From: Rickettsiales bacterium UBA4311
GTDB lineage: Bacteria; Pseudomonadota; Alphaproteobacteria; Rickettsiales; Deianiraeaceae
Assembly: GCA_002394665.1 (NCBI GenBank)
Contig: DGUL01000007.1
Span: 62,001 to 126,000 of the forward strand
DNA: 64,000 bases
Direction: 5' to 3'
Below the pieces are notes generated by a model that worked only from the letters and a program-made list of their open reading frames with translations, was not told where the DNA came from and made no database searches. Of the stretch, positions 43,933 through 53,208 are shown piece by piece (the first letter of the stretch is position 1; every line of letters starts with the position of its first letter). The position numbers and the translations under genes were made by a program.

Positions 43933-44301
43933 GTACAATCTACAATAGAACAAAAAGTAAATAATAACGAAGACAAAACAATAAAATCATCGTTTTATGC
44001 TAAAGCCGATATTGGCTTTGGCGTTAATCTTCAATCAGTAGAAAGCGTTTTAAGTATTTCAAGCGAAAATAGCGGCGAAGTTCATAAGAGTATTTTGGCA
44101 TTCCAGCTTGGTTTGGGATGCAATTTTTATTATATTGTGAATAATATTTTTCACACTTTTATTGGTATAGAAGCAAACCTAAGAAGCCCTATTGGCAAAA
44201 CCAACTTGTACAGAAATACACAAGTTATAACAACAAGTCGATATACTAACTATTACACAAGAAATGAGTATTCGTATTATTACAAGTATAATTATAGTTA
44301 A
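43933..44301 (+). pseudogene. Remnant of an outer-membrane beta-barrel protein
   Basis: The ~600 bases between gyrB and the mnhD-like gene hold no complete gene. From 43933 a frame without a start codon encodes SSFYAKADIGFGVNLQ, later FQLGLGCNFYYIVNNIFHTF and GIEANLRSP, which is the strand pattern of small Rickettsiales-type surface beta-barrels (YxKADIGYG... ALGxGYNF). The frame upstream is broken by stops and the C-terminal half is missing. Hydrophobic signal-like pieces in other frames at 43800-43860 suggest frameshifts. I read it as a decayed gene. Confidence 0.5.
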
Positions 44302-44344
44302 AACATATTTTCAAGTTAAAAAATACAAAGCTTACGAAACTCAA

Positions 44345-45793
44345 TTATTTTACATAATAACAAATCAACGAAGACATAAAGACAGCAAAGATAGCGAAAA
44401 AAACAACGATTAAAAATACTTTTGAAATGGATATGTTATAAACTGCACTATTTTCGTTTTTTCTTGAAAGAATTTCACGAATAACAGCGAAACAAGAAGC
44501 TATTTCAATGACAAAACCGAAAACAAGAAGCAAAGCCCACAAAATTATGCCGGCCGAATTTAAAACACCGAGTAAAATATAAATTTTTGAAACAAATACC
44601 AAAGAAACCGGCATTCCTGACATAAAGAATAAAGACAACACCAGCAAGTACTTTATCTTTTTAGAAGATATGAGTTTTATGTTTGTCTTCTTAATATCAT
44701 CTACATTTAAAGATGAATTTATTTTATAAAACAAACCCAAAAGGCAAACCTTTAAAATTGAGTTTGCCATAATAGCAAAATATAATCCATTGAGAACACT
44801 TACATTATCAACATACGGCAAACAGAAAACAAATAAAGATGTTTGAACGAACGAGAGAAATATAATAAAATTTAAAAAGCTGGTTGTCGAAAAGGCCACG
44901 ATATTAAAAAACAAAAAACCAATACCACCAAGTACCTTCAATAATACACATAAATATTCGTTTCTTAAAAAGAATTCCACTCCAAAAAGGTCTACGATAA
45001 ATTTTAAAATGAATACTGGATAAACCATTGACGAAACACCAGCAACGAACATCAAATAATTGGTTGGCAAATTCTTATAAACTCCCTTTATAATGCCGTG
45101 AAAAGGATAAACACCAAGCTTTACAATCATTACGAGAATAAACAGAACAAAACAGGCGTCAATTGTTTTATTCCCTTTTACATTTGCGATAATTTTGTGT
45201 ATTAAATCAACATTCAAATTGCCCGTTATTTGATATAAAAAACACAAAACCATCAAAAACATAACGCCGGCAAAACTGCTTAATATCATATAATTATAAG
45301 CACTTTTTATTCCCTCCTTTTTGTCTCCATAGGCATAAACTATGTAAGTTGTTATACAAACAATTTCAAAAAATACATATGTGTTAAATACATCATTCGT
45401 TATTGCAAGCCCGTTAGCTCCACAGAGCATAATGCAAACAAAACCGCGAAATCTGTAATTTACATCTCCAAAAAGATTTGTTGCTAAAAATACTACAAAA
45501 ACAATAAACAAAGAAGCAATAACAAAAGCACTTTTAAAGTTATATTTAAGCTCAATTCCCATTGCCTTTGGCCATCCACCGATGACATTAAAATAATCCT
45601 TGCCCTTCAATAAGTCCAAGTGAAATATGCTATAAACTGCTATTAAAAATAGACTTAAAGCAACAAACAAATAAATCGAATTTACAATTTTAACACTTCT
45701 GTCTTTCAATAAAAACGAAAAAAAACCCATCAAAAGCGGGCAAACAATGAAATAAGTGCCTATATTCTGAAAGAAAGAAACCACAAGAAACAA
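44345..45793 (-). CDS. Mnh/Mrp antiporter subunit D-like (proton-translocating NuoN/MrpD family)
   Basis: The 482-residue protein has about 14 membrane spans. Helices around AITNDVFNTYVFFEIVCITTYIVYAYG (conserved Glu at the start of the proton-pumping core; family LFxxWExxxLxxYxL), KSAYNYMILSSFAG and MIVKLGVYPFHGIIKGVYKN (family KxAxxPLHxWLPxAY) identify the family. Absence of other nuo genes and presence of mnhB/mnhG elsewhere make MrpD more likely than NuoN/M, although this is not proved. Confidence 0.78.
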   Translation of the reverse strand: MFLVVSFFQNIGTYFIVCPLLMGFFSFLLKDRSVKIVNSIYLFVALSLFLIAVYSIFHLDLLKGKDYFNVIGGWPKAMGIELKYNFKSAFVIASLFIVFVVFLATNLFGDVNYRFRGFVCIMLCGANGLAITNDVFNTYVFFEIVCITTYIVYAYGDKKEGIKSAYNYMILSSFAGVMFLMVLCFLYQITGNLNVDLIHKIIANVKGNKTIDACFVLFILVMIVKLGVYPFHGIIKGVYKNLPTNYLMFVAGVSSMVYPVFILKFIVDLFGVEFFLRNEYLCVLLKVLGGIGFLFFNIVAFSTTSFLNFIIFLSFVQTSLFVFCLPYVDNVSVLNGLYFAIMANSILKVCLLGLFYKINSSLNVDDIKKTNIKLISSKKIKYLLVLSLFFMSGMPVSLVFVSKIYILLGVLNSAGIILWALLLVFGFVIEIASCFAVIREILSRKNENSAVYNISISKVFLIVVFFAIFAVFMSSLICYYVK

Positions 45794-45861
45794 ATCCTTA
45801 CATTAAATTAAATTTCAACAAGTATTTGAATATTATTATTCTTATAATACACGTACAGACG

Positions 45862-46344
45862 ATGAGTAAAATTTGGTTTTATATTTTTCCGCCATTAACA
45901 TTGGTGATTTTCTTTTTTTCAAATGAAGCTCAAAATCTCCCGCTATTTTACTCTTTTCTGTCTGTCGTTTTGATATTGTGTTGCGATAAAATTGCAAATA
46001 ATAAGGTCTCAAAAGAATATTTGCAACCAAAAATTATTGCCCTATTGTTCTTATTGGGATACGATTTTCTTTTATCATTCACATTTGGAACCAATGCTTT
46101 ATCTTTTTGTCTTGCAAGCATCGCTTCGGCTACAATATTTGGTAGATATAAAACGGCCAAAATATTATCAAAAATAGTCTTTTTATTTGTTTTTTATACA
46201 ATTCAAGGAATAACAAATTACCTAACAAACGATATATTTAACATTGAAATAATCGGGCTTCAACTTTTAATGTTTGCAACAATAATTGTGATTGAAAAGT
46301 TCTTTTTCTTGCCGATAAATAGACAAACAATCTACTTTGATTAA
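45862..46344 (+). CDS. MreD-like rod-shape membrane protein (tentative)
   Basis: The protein has four to five membrane spans and, in the middle, LLFLLGYDFLLSFTFGTNALSFCLAS, which resembles the MreD pattern G-x-x-x-D-x-x-x-x-x-x-x-G-x-x-A-L. Length (~160 from ATG 45862) fits MreD. mreB and mreC are not in the window. A TTG/ATT region upstream to 45826 is open but gives no better start. The assignment rests on one motif and topology. Confidence 0.4.
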   Translation: MSKIWFYIFPPLTLVIFFFSNEAQNLPLFYSFLSVVLILCCDKIANNKVSKEYLQPKIIALLFLLGYDFLLSFTFGTNALSFCLASIASATIFGRYKTAKILSKIVFLFVFYTIQGITNYLTNDIFNIEIIGLQLLMFATIIVIEKFFFLPINRQTIYFD

Positions 46345-46387
46345 ATAGAAAAAAAGAGAATTAGAAAATGAAAAGTTAAAGACAAAA

Positions 46388-46852
46388 TTAAATACTTTGC
46401 TCCTTTTCCCTGTCAACAATTGTTATTCCGTGCAAGTGATCTATTTCGTGCTGAAAACATTTTGCTAATAAACCTTTTGCTTCAATTTTATGTTTTTCTC
46501 CGTCTGCTGTTTGATATTCAACAACAACCTCATTTGGTCTATTAATCTTACAAGTCCTACCGTTAACTGATAAACAACCCTCTTCCATAATACTTTTTTC
46601 GCTGGAAAAACTTACAATTTTTGGATTTATAACCTCAGATTTAAATTTTATATCTTCGTTGTCTATATCAATAACTATAATATTTTTCAAAACTCCGACC
46701 TGCACGCCAGCAAGACCTATTCCATCGTTTTTATACATCGTTTCAAACATATCGTTTATTAACTTCTTCAAAGCTTTATCAAAAACCTTAATATCTTCCG
46801 ATGTTCTATTTAAAAGCTCATTTGGATATTTTACAACATTTAAAACCGACAT
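46388..46852 (-). CDS. def: Peptide deformylase
   Basis: Deformylase removes the formyl group from N-terminal Met. All three motifs are present: GIGLAGVQVG (canonical GxGLAAxQ), EEGCLSV with the metal-binding Cys, and CFQHEIDHLHG with the HExxH metal site. Length 154 is normal. It lies three bases downstream of the MerR-type regulator and is probably co-transcribed with it. Confidence 0.95.
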   Translation of the reverse strand: MSVLNVVKYPNELLNRTSEDIKVFDKALKKLINDMFETMYKNDGIGLAGVQVGVLKNIIVIDIDNEDIKFKSEVINPKIVSFSSEKSIMEEGCLSVNGRTCKINRPNEVVVEYQTADGEKHKIEAKGLLAKCFQHEIDHLHGITIVDREKEQSI

Positions 46853-46855
46853 AAA

Positions 46856-47185
46856 TCAAGATAACTCAACTATGATTTTATCAATTATATTTATTGCTTT
46901 TTCCAAATCAATACAAAGCTCATTTTTATTGATACTTTCAAGCTTTTCCAAACTAATTTTATTATATCTCACCATCTGTTGAATTCCTTCAATTTTCATT
47001 CCATTTTTATGCGACAACTCTTTAACTTTCCTTAATTCTTCAACAGCCTTATCGTCATAATACCGCCGGCCGTTTCTTCTTATCGTTTCAATATGCTTAA
47101 ATGTTTCTGTCCAAAAACGAATTGTATGCACTGGCAAATTCAACTTTTTAGCTACAACACCTATTGAATACTCCACGGCGGACAT
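46856..47185 (-). CDS. MerR-type transcriptional regulator
   Basis: The protein starts with a winged helix-turn-helix: YSIGVVAKKLNLPVHTIRFW followed by NGRRYYDDKAVEELRKVKEL, the MerR signature. A short C-terminal coiled coil follows. The frame is open to 47230, but that would run into tRNA-Met; the ATG at 47185 gives a normal MerR start and is chosen. Such proteins often sit beside ihfA in alphaproteobacteria; here def is the neighbour. No effector-binding Cys set is visible. Confidence 0.85.
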   Translation of the reverse strand: MSAVEYSIGVVAKKLNLPVHTIRFWTETFKHIETIRRNGRRYYDDKAVEELRKVKELSHKNGMKIEGIQQMVRYNKISLEKLESINKNELCIDLEKAINIIDKIIVELS

Positions 47186-47195
47186 AAACAAACAC

Positions 47196-47272
47196 TGGTG
47201 GCGAGGGTGAGACTTGAACTCACGACACACGGATTATGATTCCGTTGCTCTAACCAACTGAGCTACCACGCC
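47196..47272 (-). tRNA. trnM: tRNA-Met (CAT), elongator-type
   Basis: Minus strand: acceptor GGCGTGG with CCTCGCC, D-arm GCTCAGTTGGTTAGAGC, anticodon stem ACGGA/TCCGT around ATCATAA (anticodon CAT), T-arm GTGAG/CTCAC. Discriminator A and the full CCA are encoded, unlike the other tRNAs here. Position 5-68 is a U-U mismatch in the acceptor stem. A CAT anticodon can also be tRNA-Ile2 (lysidine-modified), but body features resemble alphaproteobacterial elongator Met. Confidence 0.88.
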
Positions 47273-47370
47273 GGACGGCGAACGATAAAAACGAGCTTGT
47301 AAAAGTCAAGATTGAATAAAATAAGATTTAATAAAGTTGATATTTATACTTTTTCAAAAAAAAAGCAAAT

Positions 47371-48261
47371 ATGCAAGATATCATTGCGGAATACAAGACT
47401 TTTTTAAAAGTAAATCGCTCTTCTTGCAATAATACAATAACGGCTTATCTTCGTGATATAAAAAATTTTTGTTCTTTTTTTGAAATACAGCCGAGTAATT
47501 TAAAAAAAATAAAAAACCTTGATAATCAAGATATAAAGAATTGGCTAATTGAACGAAAACAAAACACGACAAATCGCACAATTTCAAGGCAAATAGTGGC
47601 AATTAAAATGTTTTTCTGCTTTCTTGATGAAATTTATAACATAAGAAATAATACAATATTAAATTTAAATGGGTTGAAATTTACAGCAAACTTACCAAAA
47701 GCTATCTCCACAGAGGAAATCATTGATATTGTGGAGAAAATAGATACTTACAAAAATTACAAAGAAACTTGGGAAATTGCACGAGATAAATTTTTATGTA
47801 TCCTGCTTTTTTCCACTGGAATGAGAATTAGTGAAGCATTAAACTTGCACCATTACGATATGGAAAAAGAAACAATAACTTTCTTAGGAAAGGGAAGCAA
47901 GGAAAGGATTGTCCCATTGCTTGAAATTGTGAAAAAATACTACAAAAAATATAAAAACGAACTAACAAAAGAAAAGCTATTGTCTGCATCGTCAAGCTGG
48001 CTTTTTATCAATACAAAACAAAAAAAGCTTACTATAAGAGCTGTTGACGCGATATTTCAACGAATAAAAATAAATAAAAATCTTCAATATTTTTCTCCGC
48101 ACGTAATGCGACACTCTTTTGCTACAAATATGCTTGAAAACGGAGCAAATATCAGACAAATTCAAGATTTGTTAGGGCACGAAAAACTTGCTACAACTCA
48201 AAAGTATACAAAGATTACAAAAAAAATCATTGGTGAAAAGCTTAAAAAAATAAATTGGTAA
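47371..48261 (+). CDS. Tyrosine recombinase XerC/XerD
   Basis: Xer recombinases resolve chromosome dimers at dif. The N-terminal SAM-like core-binding domain precedes the catalytic domain, with the R-K-H-R-H-Y set visible in TGMRISEALNLH, FLGKGSKERIVPL, HVMRHSFATNML (His and Arg) and LLGHEKLATTQKYTKI (His and nucleophilic Tyr). The family split between XerC and XerD cannot be settled by eye, and no phage or integron context is present, so a housekeeping role is most likely. Confidence 0.9.
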   Translation: MQDIIAEYKTFLKVNRSSCNNTITAYLRDIKNFCSFFEIQPSNLKKIKNLDNQDIKNWLIERKQNTTNRTISRQIVAIKMFFCFLDEIYNIRNNTILNLNGLKFTANLPKAISTEEIIDIVEKIDTYKNYKETWEIARDKFLCILLFSTGMRISEALNLHHYDMEKETITFLGKGSKERIVPLLEIVKKYYKKYKNELTKEKLLSASSSWLFINTKQKKLTIRAVDAIFQRIKINKNLQYFSPHVMRHSFATNMLENGANIRQIQDLLGHEKLATTQKYTKITKKIIGEKLKKINW

Positions 48262-48306
48262 AATTAGATTGATAAGAATAAATTGGCTATAAAACTTTAA
48301 AAAAAA

Positions 48307-48615
48307 TCAATCAAACATATTATAACTCTGCAATCCGCCATGAAAGCTTTTATTCATCGTGGCTGGTGTTTTTTGATATTTTGCAAGCAACAAATCAATA
48401 GCAAGAGGCTCTTTTTTACATAATGCCATTCCTGCAAAATGGAATAAAACCGCAACAATGAAAATTTTAAAGTTTGATGTCATAATAAAAATTAAAATAG
48501 CAGTCAAACCTTCAACGGCAAAATAAGCAAAAGTCACGCCCGCAATCAACGCCGGACGAGTTAAGCCTAAGAATAAAGCATCTGTTTTTAATGACCCAAG
48601 TCCATCGTCTGCCAT
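48307..48615 (-). CDS. virB3: VirB3 T4SS inner-membrane protein
   Basis: The 102-residue protein has the VirB3 N-terminal signature TDALFLGLTRPALIAGV, two membrane spans and a C-terminal PLAIDLLLAKYQ (family DPRxxxLL). VirB3 works with the VirB4 ATPase, and the two genes are normally adjacent, but no virB4 follows here: the next gene downstream is convergent xer. It is therefore a lone T4SS gene. Confidence 0.88.
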   Translation of the reverse strand: MADDGLGSLKTDALFLGLTRPALIAGVTFAYFAVEGLTAILIFIMTSNFKIFIVAVLFHFAGMALCKKEPLAIDLLLAKYQKTPATMNKSFHGGLQSYNMFD

Positions 48616-48712
48616 AGTTGTAAACCAGTAAATTTTACATTTTTTTAAAAAAAACTCAACAATTTACACTTGATAATAAATAAAAGCAAGCTTTCGTGAT
48701 TTAGTTTTTTTC

Positions 48713-50386
48713 TTGAAAAGCTCTATATTAAAAATAAAAACAATCATAAAAGCAGGACAAGAAAAAGCCAAAATTTTCTCTCAAAAATTCAAAGATAAAT
48801 GGGAAAAATACTCGCCAAGCAAACGCTTTTTGATTTGTGGTTGTTGCTTTTCCTTTTTCCTTGTTGCTTTCTGTAATTTCTATTTTTACAAAACAATTTT
48901 CCAACACGAAGCAAGTTTATATCTTGCATCTATCTTTACAATTATACTCTTTTTAGAGTATTTAATCATTTACTCCATTCTTTCGGTGAGATTTTTAAAA
49001 ATAACAATACCAATAATAATTATCCTCTCCGTTGTTGCAAATTTCTATATGCTGACTTGCAATACATACATCGGTTATAGTGTAATTATCAGTGTTCTGC
49101 AAACAAATTTACGAGAAGCAAAAGAAACTCTAAACTACAAAATTATTTTACTATTTTTGCTTATAATAAGCTTCTTTTTCGTTAAAAAAAAACTAAACAT
49201 CTTCGTCGATTTTAAAAACACACTGCAATCAATAAAAATTAGAGTAATCACAATATTTGTTTCTCTTTTTATTGCTGGTTTGATAATATTTTTAAATTAT
49301 AGATCTATTTCCACGTTTGTAAGAAGTTTTTCAAGTTTTGCTTTTTCAATAAATTTAAACAACTATTCATTTAATACCTATCGCATAATTCGGGACATAG
49401 TAAGAACACCAAAAGAATTGCAAATTATTGACACAAAGCCGACGATAAAAAATAAAGACAAAAAAAGATTTGTTGTTTTTCTTGTTGGTGAGACATCAAG
49501 GGCAATGAATTACTCATTAAATGGATACGACAGAAAAACAAACCCTTATCTTGAAAAAGACGGAGTAATTAGCTTCAAAAATACACGCTCTTGTGCGACT
49601 TATACCGCAAAATCTGTTCCTTGTATTTTTTCTCCAAAAGGACAAGCAAAATTTAAGGAAAGCGATAACGATGAAAATGTAATGGATTTACTAAGAAAAG
49701 CGGGAGTTTATACAAAATGGTACGAAAATGACGACGGATGTAAAGGTGTTTGTAAAAGAATTGAAACGATAAATGTCCAAGCAAGAAAGCATAAACTATG
49801 CAACGACGGCGAATGCAAAGACGAGATTTTGATACAAGATTTAAAAAATGAGGTAGAGAAATTTGAAAAAGGAAAAAATAAAAATGCAATAATCGTTATG
49901 CATATGATCGGCTCGCACGGCCCTCTTTATCATTTAAGATATGCAAAAGAATTTGCAAAATTCAAACCAGAATGCACAAATAGCAATCCGGCGGAGTGTT
50001 CAAAAGAAGAACTTGCAAACGCTTACGATAACACAATTTTATATCAAGATTTTGTTATTCATAAAATAATTGAGTTGTTAAAAAATATGAATAAAAATAA
50101 TAAGAAAAACAATAAAAATACAGAAATTACTTTAATGTTTGTCTCCGACCACGGTGAAAGTTTGGGTGAAAATGGTGCTTTCTTGCACGCTTTCCCTTAT
50201 GGAATAGCTCCAAAAGAGCAAACAAATGTGCCTTTTGTATTTTGGACGAATAATGAAAAACTAAAAAAAACATTGTTTTTAAAACAAAATCAACAAACCT
50301 CGCATGATAATATATTCCACACACTGCTTGGATTATTTGATATAAACTCAATAGCAAAAAATGATAGTTTGGATTTAACATTATGA
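48713..50386 (+). CDS. EptA-like phosphoethanolamine transferase (sulfatase family)
   Basis: Five N-terminal membrane spans are followed by a periplasmic alkaline-phosphatase-like domain: FLVGETSRAMNYSLNGY (nucleophilic Thr), CATYTAKSVPCIF, HMIGSHGPLY and FVSDHGESLGENG with metal-binding Asp-His. This is the EptA/EptB/OpgE pattern; such enzymes add phosphoethanolamine to lipid A or glycans. Cys-rich insert (CKGVCKRIE, CNDGECKD) fits the disulfides of this family. Start TTG at 48713; the stop overlaps the metG ATG by four bases. Confidence 0.9.
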   Translation: MKSSILKIKTIIKAGQEKAKIFSQKFKDKWEKYSPSKRFLICGCCFSFFLVAFCNFYFYKTIFQHEASLYLASIFTIILFLEYLIIYSILSVRFLKITIPIIIILSVVANFYMLTCNTYIGYSVIISVLQTNLREAKETLNYKIILLFLLIISFFFVKKKLNIFVDFKNTLQSIKIRVITIFVSLFIAGLIIFLNYRSISTFVRSFSSFAFSINLNNYSFNTYRIIRDIVRTPKELQIIDTKPTIKNKDKKRFVVFLVGETSRAMNYSLNGYDRKTNPYLEKDGVISFKNTRSCATYTAKSVPCIFSPKGQAKFKESDNDENVMDLLRKAGVYTKWYENDDGCKGVCKRIETINVQARKHKLCNDGECKDEILIQDLKNEVEKFEKGKNKNAIIVMHMIGSHGPLYHLRYAKEFAKFKPECTNSNPAECSKEELANAYDNTILYQDFVIHKIIELLKNMNKNNKKNNKNTEITLMFVSDHGESLGENGAFLHAFPYGIAPKEQTNVPFVFWTNNEKLKKTLFLKQNQQTSHDNIFHTLLGLFDINSIAKNDSLDLTL

Positions 50387-51927
50387 GCGAAAAAAAAAGT
50401 ATTTACATCACAACACCAATTTATTACGTCAATGGCGAGCCACACATAGGACATTTTTATACCACTCTTGCGTGCGATATTTTAATACGTTTATATCAAA
50501 ATGACGGCTACGATGTTCGTTATTTAACAGGAACGGACGAGCACGGGCAAAAGGTTCAGCAAAGTGCAGAAAAAAAGGGAATATCACCAAAAGCATTTTG
50601 CGATGAAGTTTCTACAAAATTCCGTCAAATGATGATTGATTTTGATTTAATACAAGCAGAAAATAACTTCAATAATGGAGAAAGTTGGATTAGAACAACT
50701 GACAAAAAACACGAAGATTTTGTTAAAAATGTTTGGATTAGATTGGAGCAAAACGGCTGGCTTTACAAAGGCAAATACGAAGGTTGGTATTCAGTAAGAG
50801 ATGAAACTTTTTTTACAGAAACAGAGTTAGTTGATGGAAAAGCACCAACTGGTGCAGAAGTCGTTTGGCAGGAAGAAGAATGCTATTTTTTTAGGCTTTC
50901 AGTTTTTCAAAATGCTCTTTATGAAATGTATAAAAAATATGATATTTTACAGCCAAAAGGTTCTTTTAAAGAAGTTTTGTCATTCCTTGAGCCACGAGAA
51001 AATAATAAACTAAAAGATTTATGCGTTTCTCGCTCAAAAAAAAGTTTTAACTGGGGAATTGAAGTTCCAACTGACGAAAATCATACTATTTATGTTTGGA
51101 TTGATGCTCTATTTAATTACTTCTCCGCACTCGGAGGCGATAGCACAGAAGAATTTAATAAATACTGGAAAGATGGTTTTCCAATTCACATAATGGCTAA
51201 GGAAATTGTTCGCTTCCACGCAGTTTATTGGGAAAGCTTGATTTATGGTTTATATCATAAATACGGAGAGGAAATAAATGTAGATGAATTGGCAAAAGTA
51301 TCGCCAAAACAAATTTTTGCACACGGCTGGTGGGTTAAAGATGGGGAAAAAATGTCAAAATCTATCGGCAATGTAGTGTCTCCGCACGAAGAGGTGAAAT
51401 GGCTTGAAAAAAATGGTATTCAACACAATATTGCGATTGACTATTTAAGATATTTTTTAATGTCTTGTATGCCATTTGGAAACGATGGAGACTACACAAG
51501 ACCGCGTTTTGTTGAAATAGTTAATGCAAGTCTTGTGAATAATCTTGGCAATTTGGTGCAACGTGTTTGTAGTATGTTAGTAAAAAACTTCGCGGATAAG
51601 TGTAATGAAATTAACAAGAACTTTGAAAAAATGGATTTTAAAAAAGAAATAAAAGAAATCAATTTTACTGAAATATTGGAGAAAATTTTTGCAGAAACCA
51701 CAAAGCTAAATCAAGAATTTGACGCCTCTGCTCCTTGGGTTTTGATAAAAGGCAACGAAGACGACAAAGCAAAAGCATTTGAAATTTTAAGCAATCTGGT
51801 TCCAAGAATTGCAAGAGTTGTTGATGCAATTCAACCATTCTGCCCGTACGTCTCCAAAGCATTAAAGGAAAATTTAAAGCTCGCGGAAATGCCAAAAATT
51901 GTTTGTAGCAGAATTATATTGAAGTGA
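50383..51927 (+). CDS. metG: Methionyl-tRNA synthetase
   Basis: The class I signature YYVNGEPHIGHFYTTLACD (HIGH), YLTGTDEHGQKVQ, FVWIDAL-type block (YVWIDALFNY), GWWVKDGEKMSKSIGNV (KMSKS) and DYLRYFLMS are all in order. Length 514 is the short MetRS form without zinc-knuckle insertions or C-terminal EMAP domain, as usual in alphaproteobacteria. Translation is likely coupled to the eptA-like gene by a four-base overlap. Confidence 0.96.
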   Translation: MSEKKSIYITTPIYYVNGEPHIGHFYTTLACDILIRLYQNDGYDVRYLTGTDEHGQKVQQSAEKKGISPKAFCDEVSTKFRQMMIDFDLIQAENNFNNGESWIRTTDKKHEDFVKNVWIRLEQNGWLYKGKYEGWYSVRDETFFTETELVDGKAPTGAEVVWQEEECYFFRLSVFQNALYEMYKKYDILQPKGSFKEVLSFLEPRENNKLKDLCVSRSKKSFNWGIEVPTDENHTIYVWIDALFNYFSALGGDSTEEFNKYWKDGFPIHIMAKEIVRFHAVYWESLIYGLYHKYGEEINVDELAKVSPKQIFAHGWWVKDGEKMSKSIGNVVSPHEEVKWLEKNGIQHNIAIDYLRYFLMSCMPFGNDGDYTRPRFVEIVNASLVNNLGNLVQRVCSMLVKNFADKCNEINKNFEKMDFKKEIKEINFTEILEKIFAETTKLNQEFDASAPWVLIKGNEDDKAKAFEILSNLVPRIARVVDAIQPFCPYVSKALKENLKLAEMPKIVCSRIILK

Positions 51928-51980
51928 AAACTTAAATAAAAACTTGAACAAACAAAATCAAATCAACCGACAACGACAAA

Positions 51981-53207
51981 CTACCCGAGCCCAACATTGT
52001 TGTTGATGTAAGCCACATCGTTGACCGGCTTTTGTTCCTTTAGAAACTTCTCACAATTTCCAATATGTCCAAGAAGTTTGTCAATAACTGCAACAATTTG
52101 CAAATCTGCATTTATGATTGCTAATTTTCTACAACTCTGACTAATTTCAAATAGCTGAAAATCTTGTGAAAATAAATTCGTCAACAACATCGTCAAACTC
52201 TCTTCCGTAAAACTATTTTGTTCCAATAAAATAGTTCCGTTTCTATCCCTTAAAAACTTTGCATTTTCCATTTGATGATTGTTTGCTGACGTTGGCAATG
52301 GAATTAAAATTGACGGCACACCCAAAGCACAAATTTCGCTTATCGTAGTGGAACCAGCTCTGGAAATCACAAGATGAGAAGCACGCAGAAGCTCGCCTAT
52401 ATTATAAAAAAATGGTCTTACATCGTGAGAAATTCCGTGTTGCGTATAATAATTTTCCAAAATAGCAACATTTTCCCGCTTACATTGATGGTGGATGATA
52501 AGCTTATTTGCTATTGAATTTGGCAAAGCAGAAATAGCCCGCGGAAGCATATCATCAAATGTCAAACACGCCTGACTCCCGCCGATAATTGTAAGATTTA
52601 TTACATCGTCAATTTTATAGAAAGCACGATAATTTACGGAAGGGTTGTCATAATTATAAACCAATTTTTTAATCTCTTCTCTTATTGGATTTCCCACAAA
52701 AACGCACTTTCTTGAATATTTTCTCTTAATTCCTTTGGTTGTTTCAAATGTTAATAAGCAGAGCTTAACAAACGGCAAAAGCAACCTATTTGCAAGCCCG
52801 ATTACGGCATTTTGTTCGTGAATAATTGTTTTCTTCAATGTTAAAATTCCAAAAACAACCGGAGCAAACGACACAAGACCGCCGAAACCAATGCATAGCG
52901 ATACCCTTTTGGTTAAAATCACGTGGCTTCGCCAAAAATCTCTTAAAATCATCAAAATTTGTTTGTATCTTGGAGCATTTTTTGCACATAACTCAACAAT
53001 TTCAAACATTCCGCAATGTAAAATTTCATCGCCTTGTTTGATATAATTAAAAATTTTCTTATCGGTAAAAAAATAAATATAATACCCTTCTTGAATTAAC
53101 AACTTTGCAACTGCCAAAGCTGGAAAAATATGCCCGCCGGTTCCGCCAGCAGATATTGCAACAACACGGTTTTTAAAATCATTTTTATTATCTTTTATTT
53201 CAAACAT
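51981..53207 (-). CDS. murG: UDP-N-acetylglucosamine transferase MurG
   Basis: MurG makes lipid II from lipid I. The N-terminal GGTGGHIFPALAVAKLL loop, GFGGLVSFAPV and HEQNAVIGLANRLL, and C-terminal IIGGSQACLTFDDMLP and SRAGSTTISEICALGVPSILIPLP identify it. It begins one base after the ftsW stop, which is the classic dcw order. A C-terminal tail (NDVAYINNNVGLG) exceeds the usual end. Confidence 0.95.
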   Translation of the reverse strand: MFEIKDNKNDFKNRVVAISAGGTGGHIFPALAVAKLLIQEGYYIYFFTDKKIFNYIKQGDEILHCGMFEIVELCAKNAPRYKQILMILRDFWRSHVILTKRVSLCIGFGGLVSFAPVVFGILTLKKTIIHEQNAVIGLANRLLLPFVKLCLLTFETTKGIKRKYSRKCVFVGNPIREEIKKLVYNYDNPSVNYRAFYKIDDVINLTIIGGSQACLTFDDMLPRAISALPNSIANKLIIHHQCKRENVAILENYYTQHGISHDVRPFFYNIGELLRASHLVISRAGSTTISEICALGVPSILIPLPTSANNHQMENAKFLRDRNGTILLEQNSFTEESLTMLLTNLFSQDFQLFEISQSCRKLAIINADLQIVAVIDKLLGHIGNCEKFLKEQKPVNDVAYINNNVGLG

Positions 53208-53208
53208 T

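Noticed and set aside
47186..47230. Longer start for the MerR-type regulator
   Set aside because: It would put coding sequence inside tRNA-Met; ATG 47185 gives a standard MerR N-terminus.
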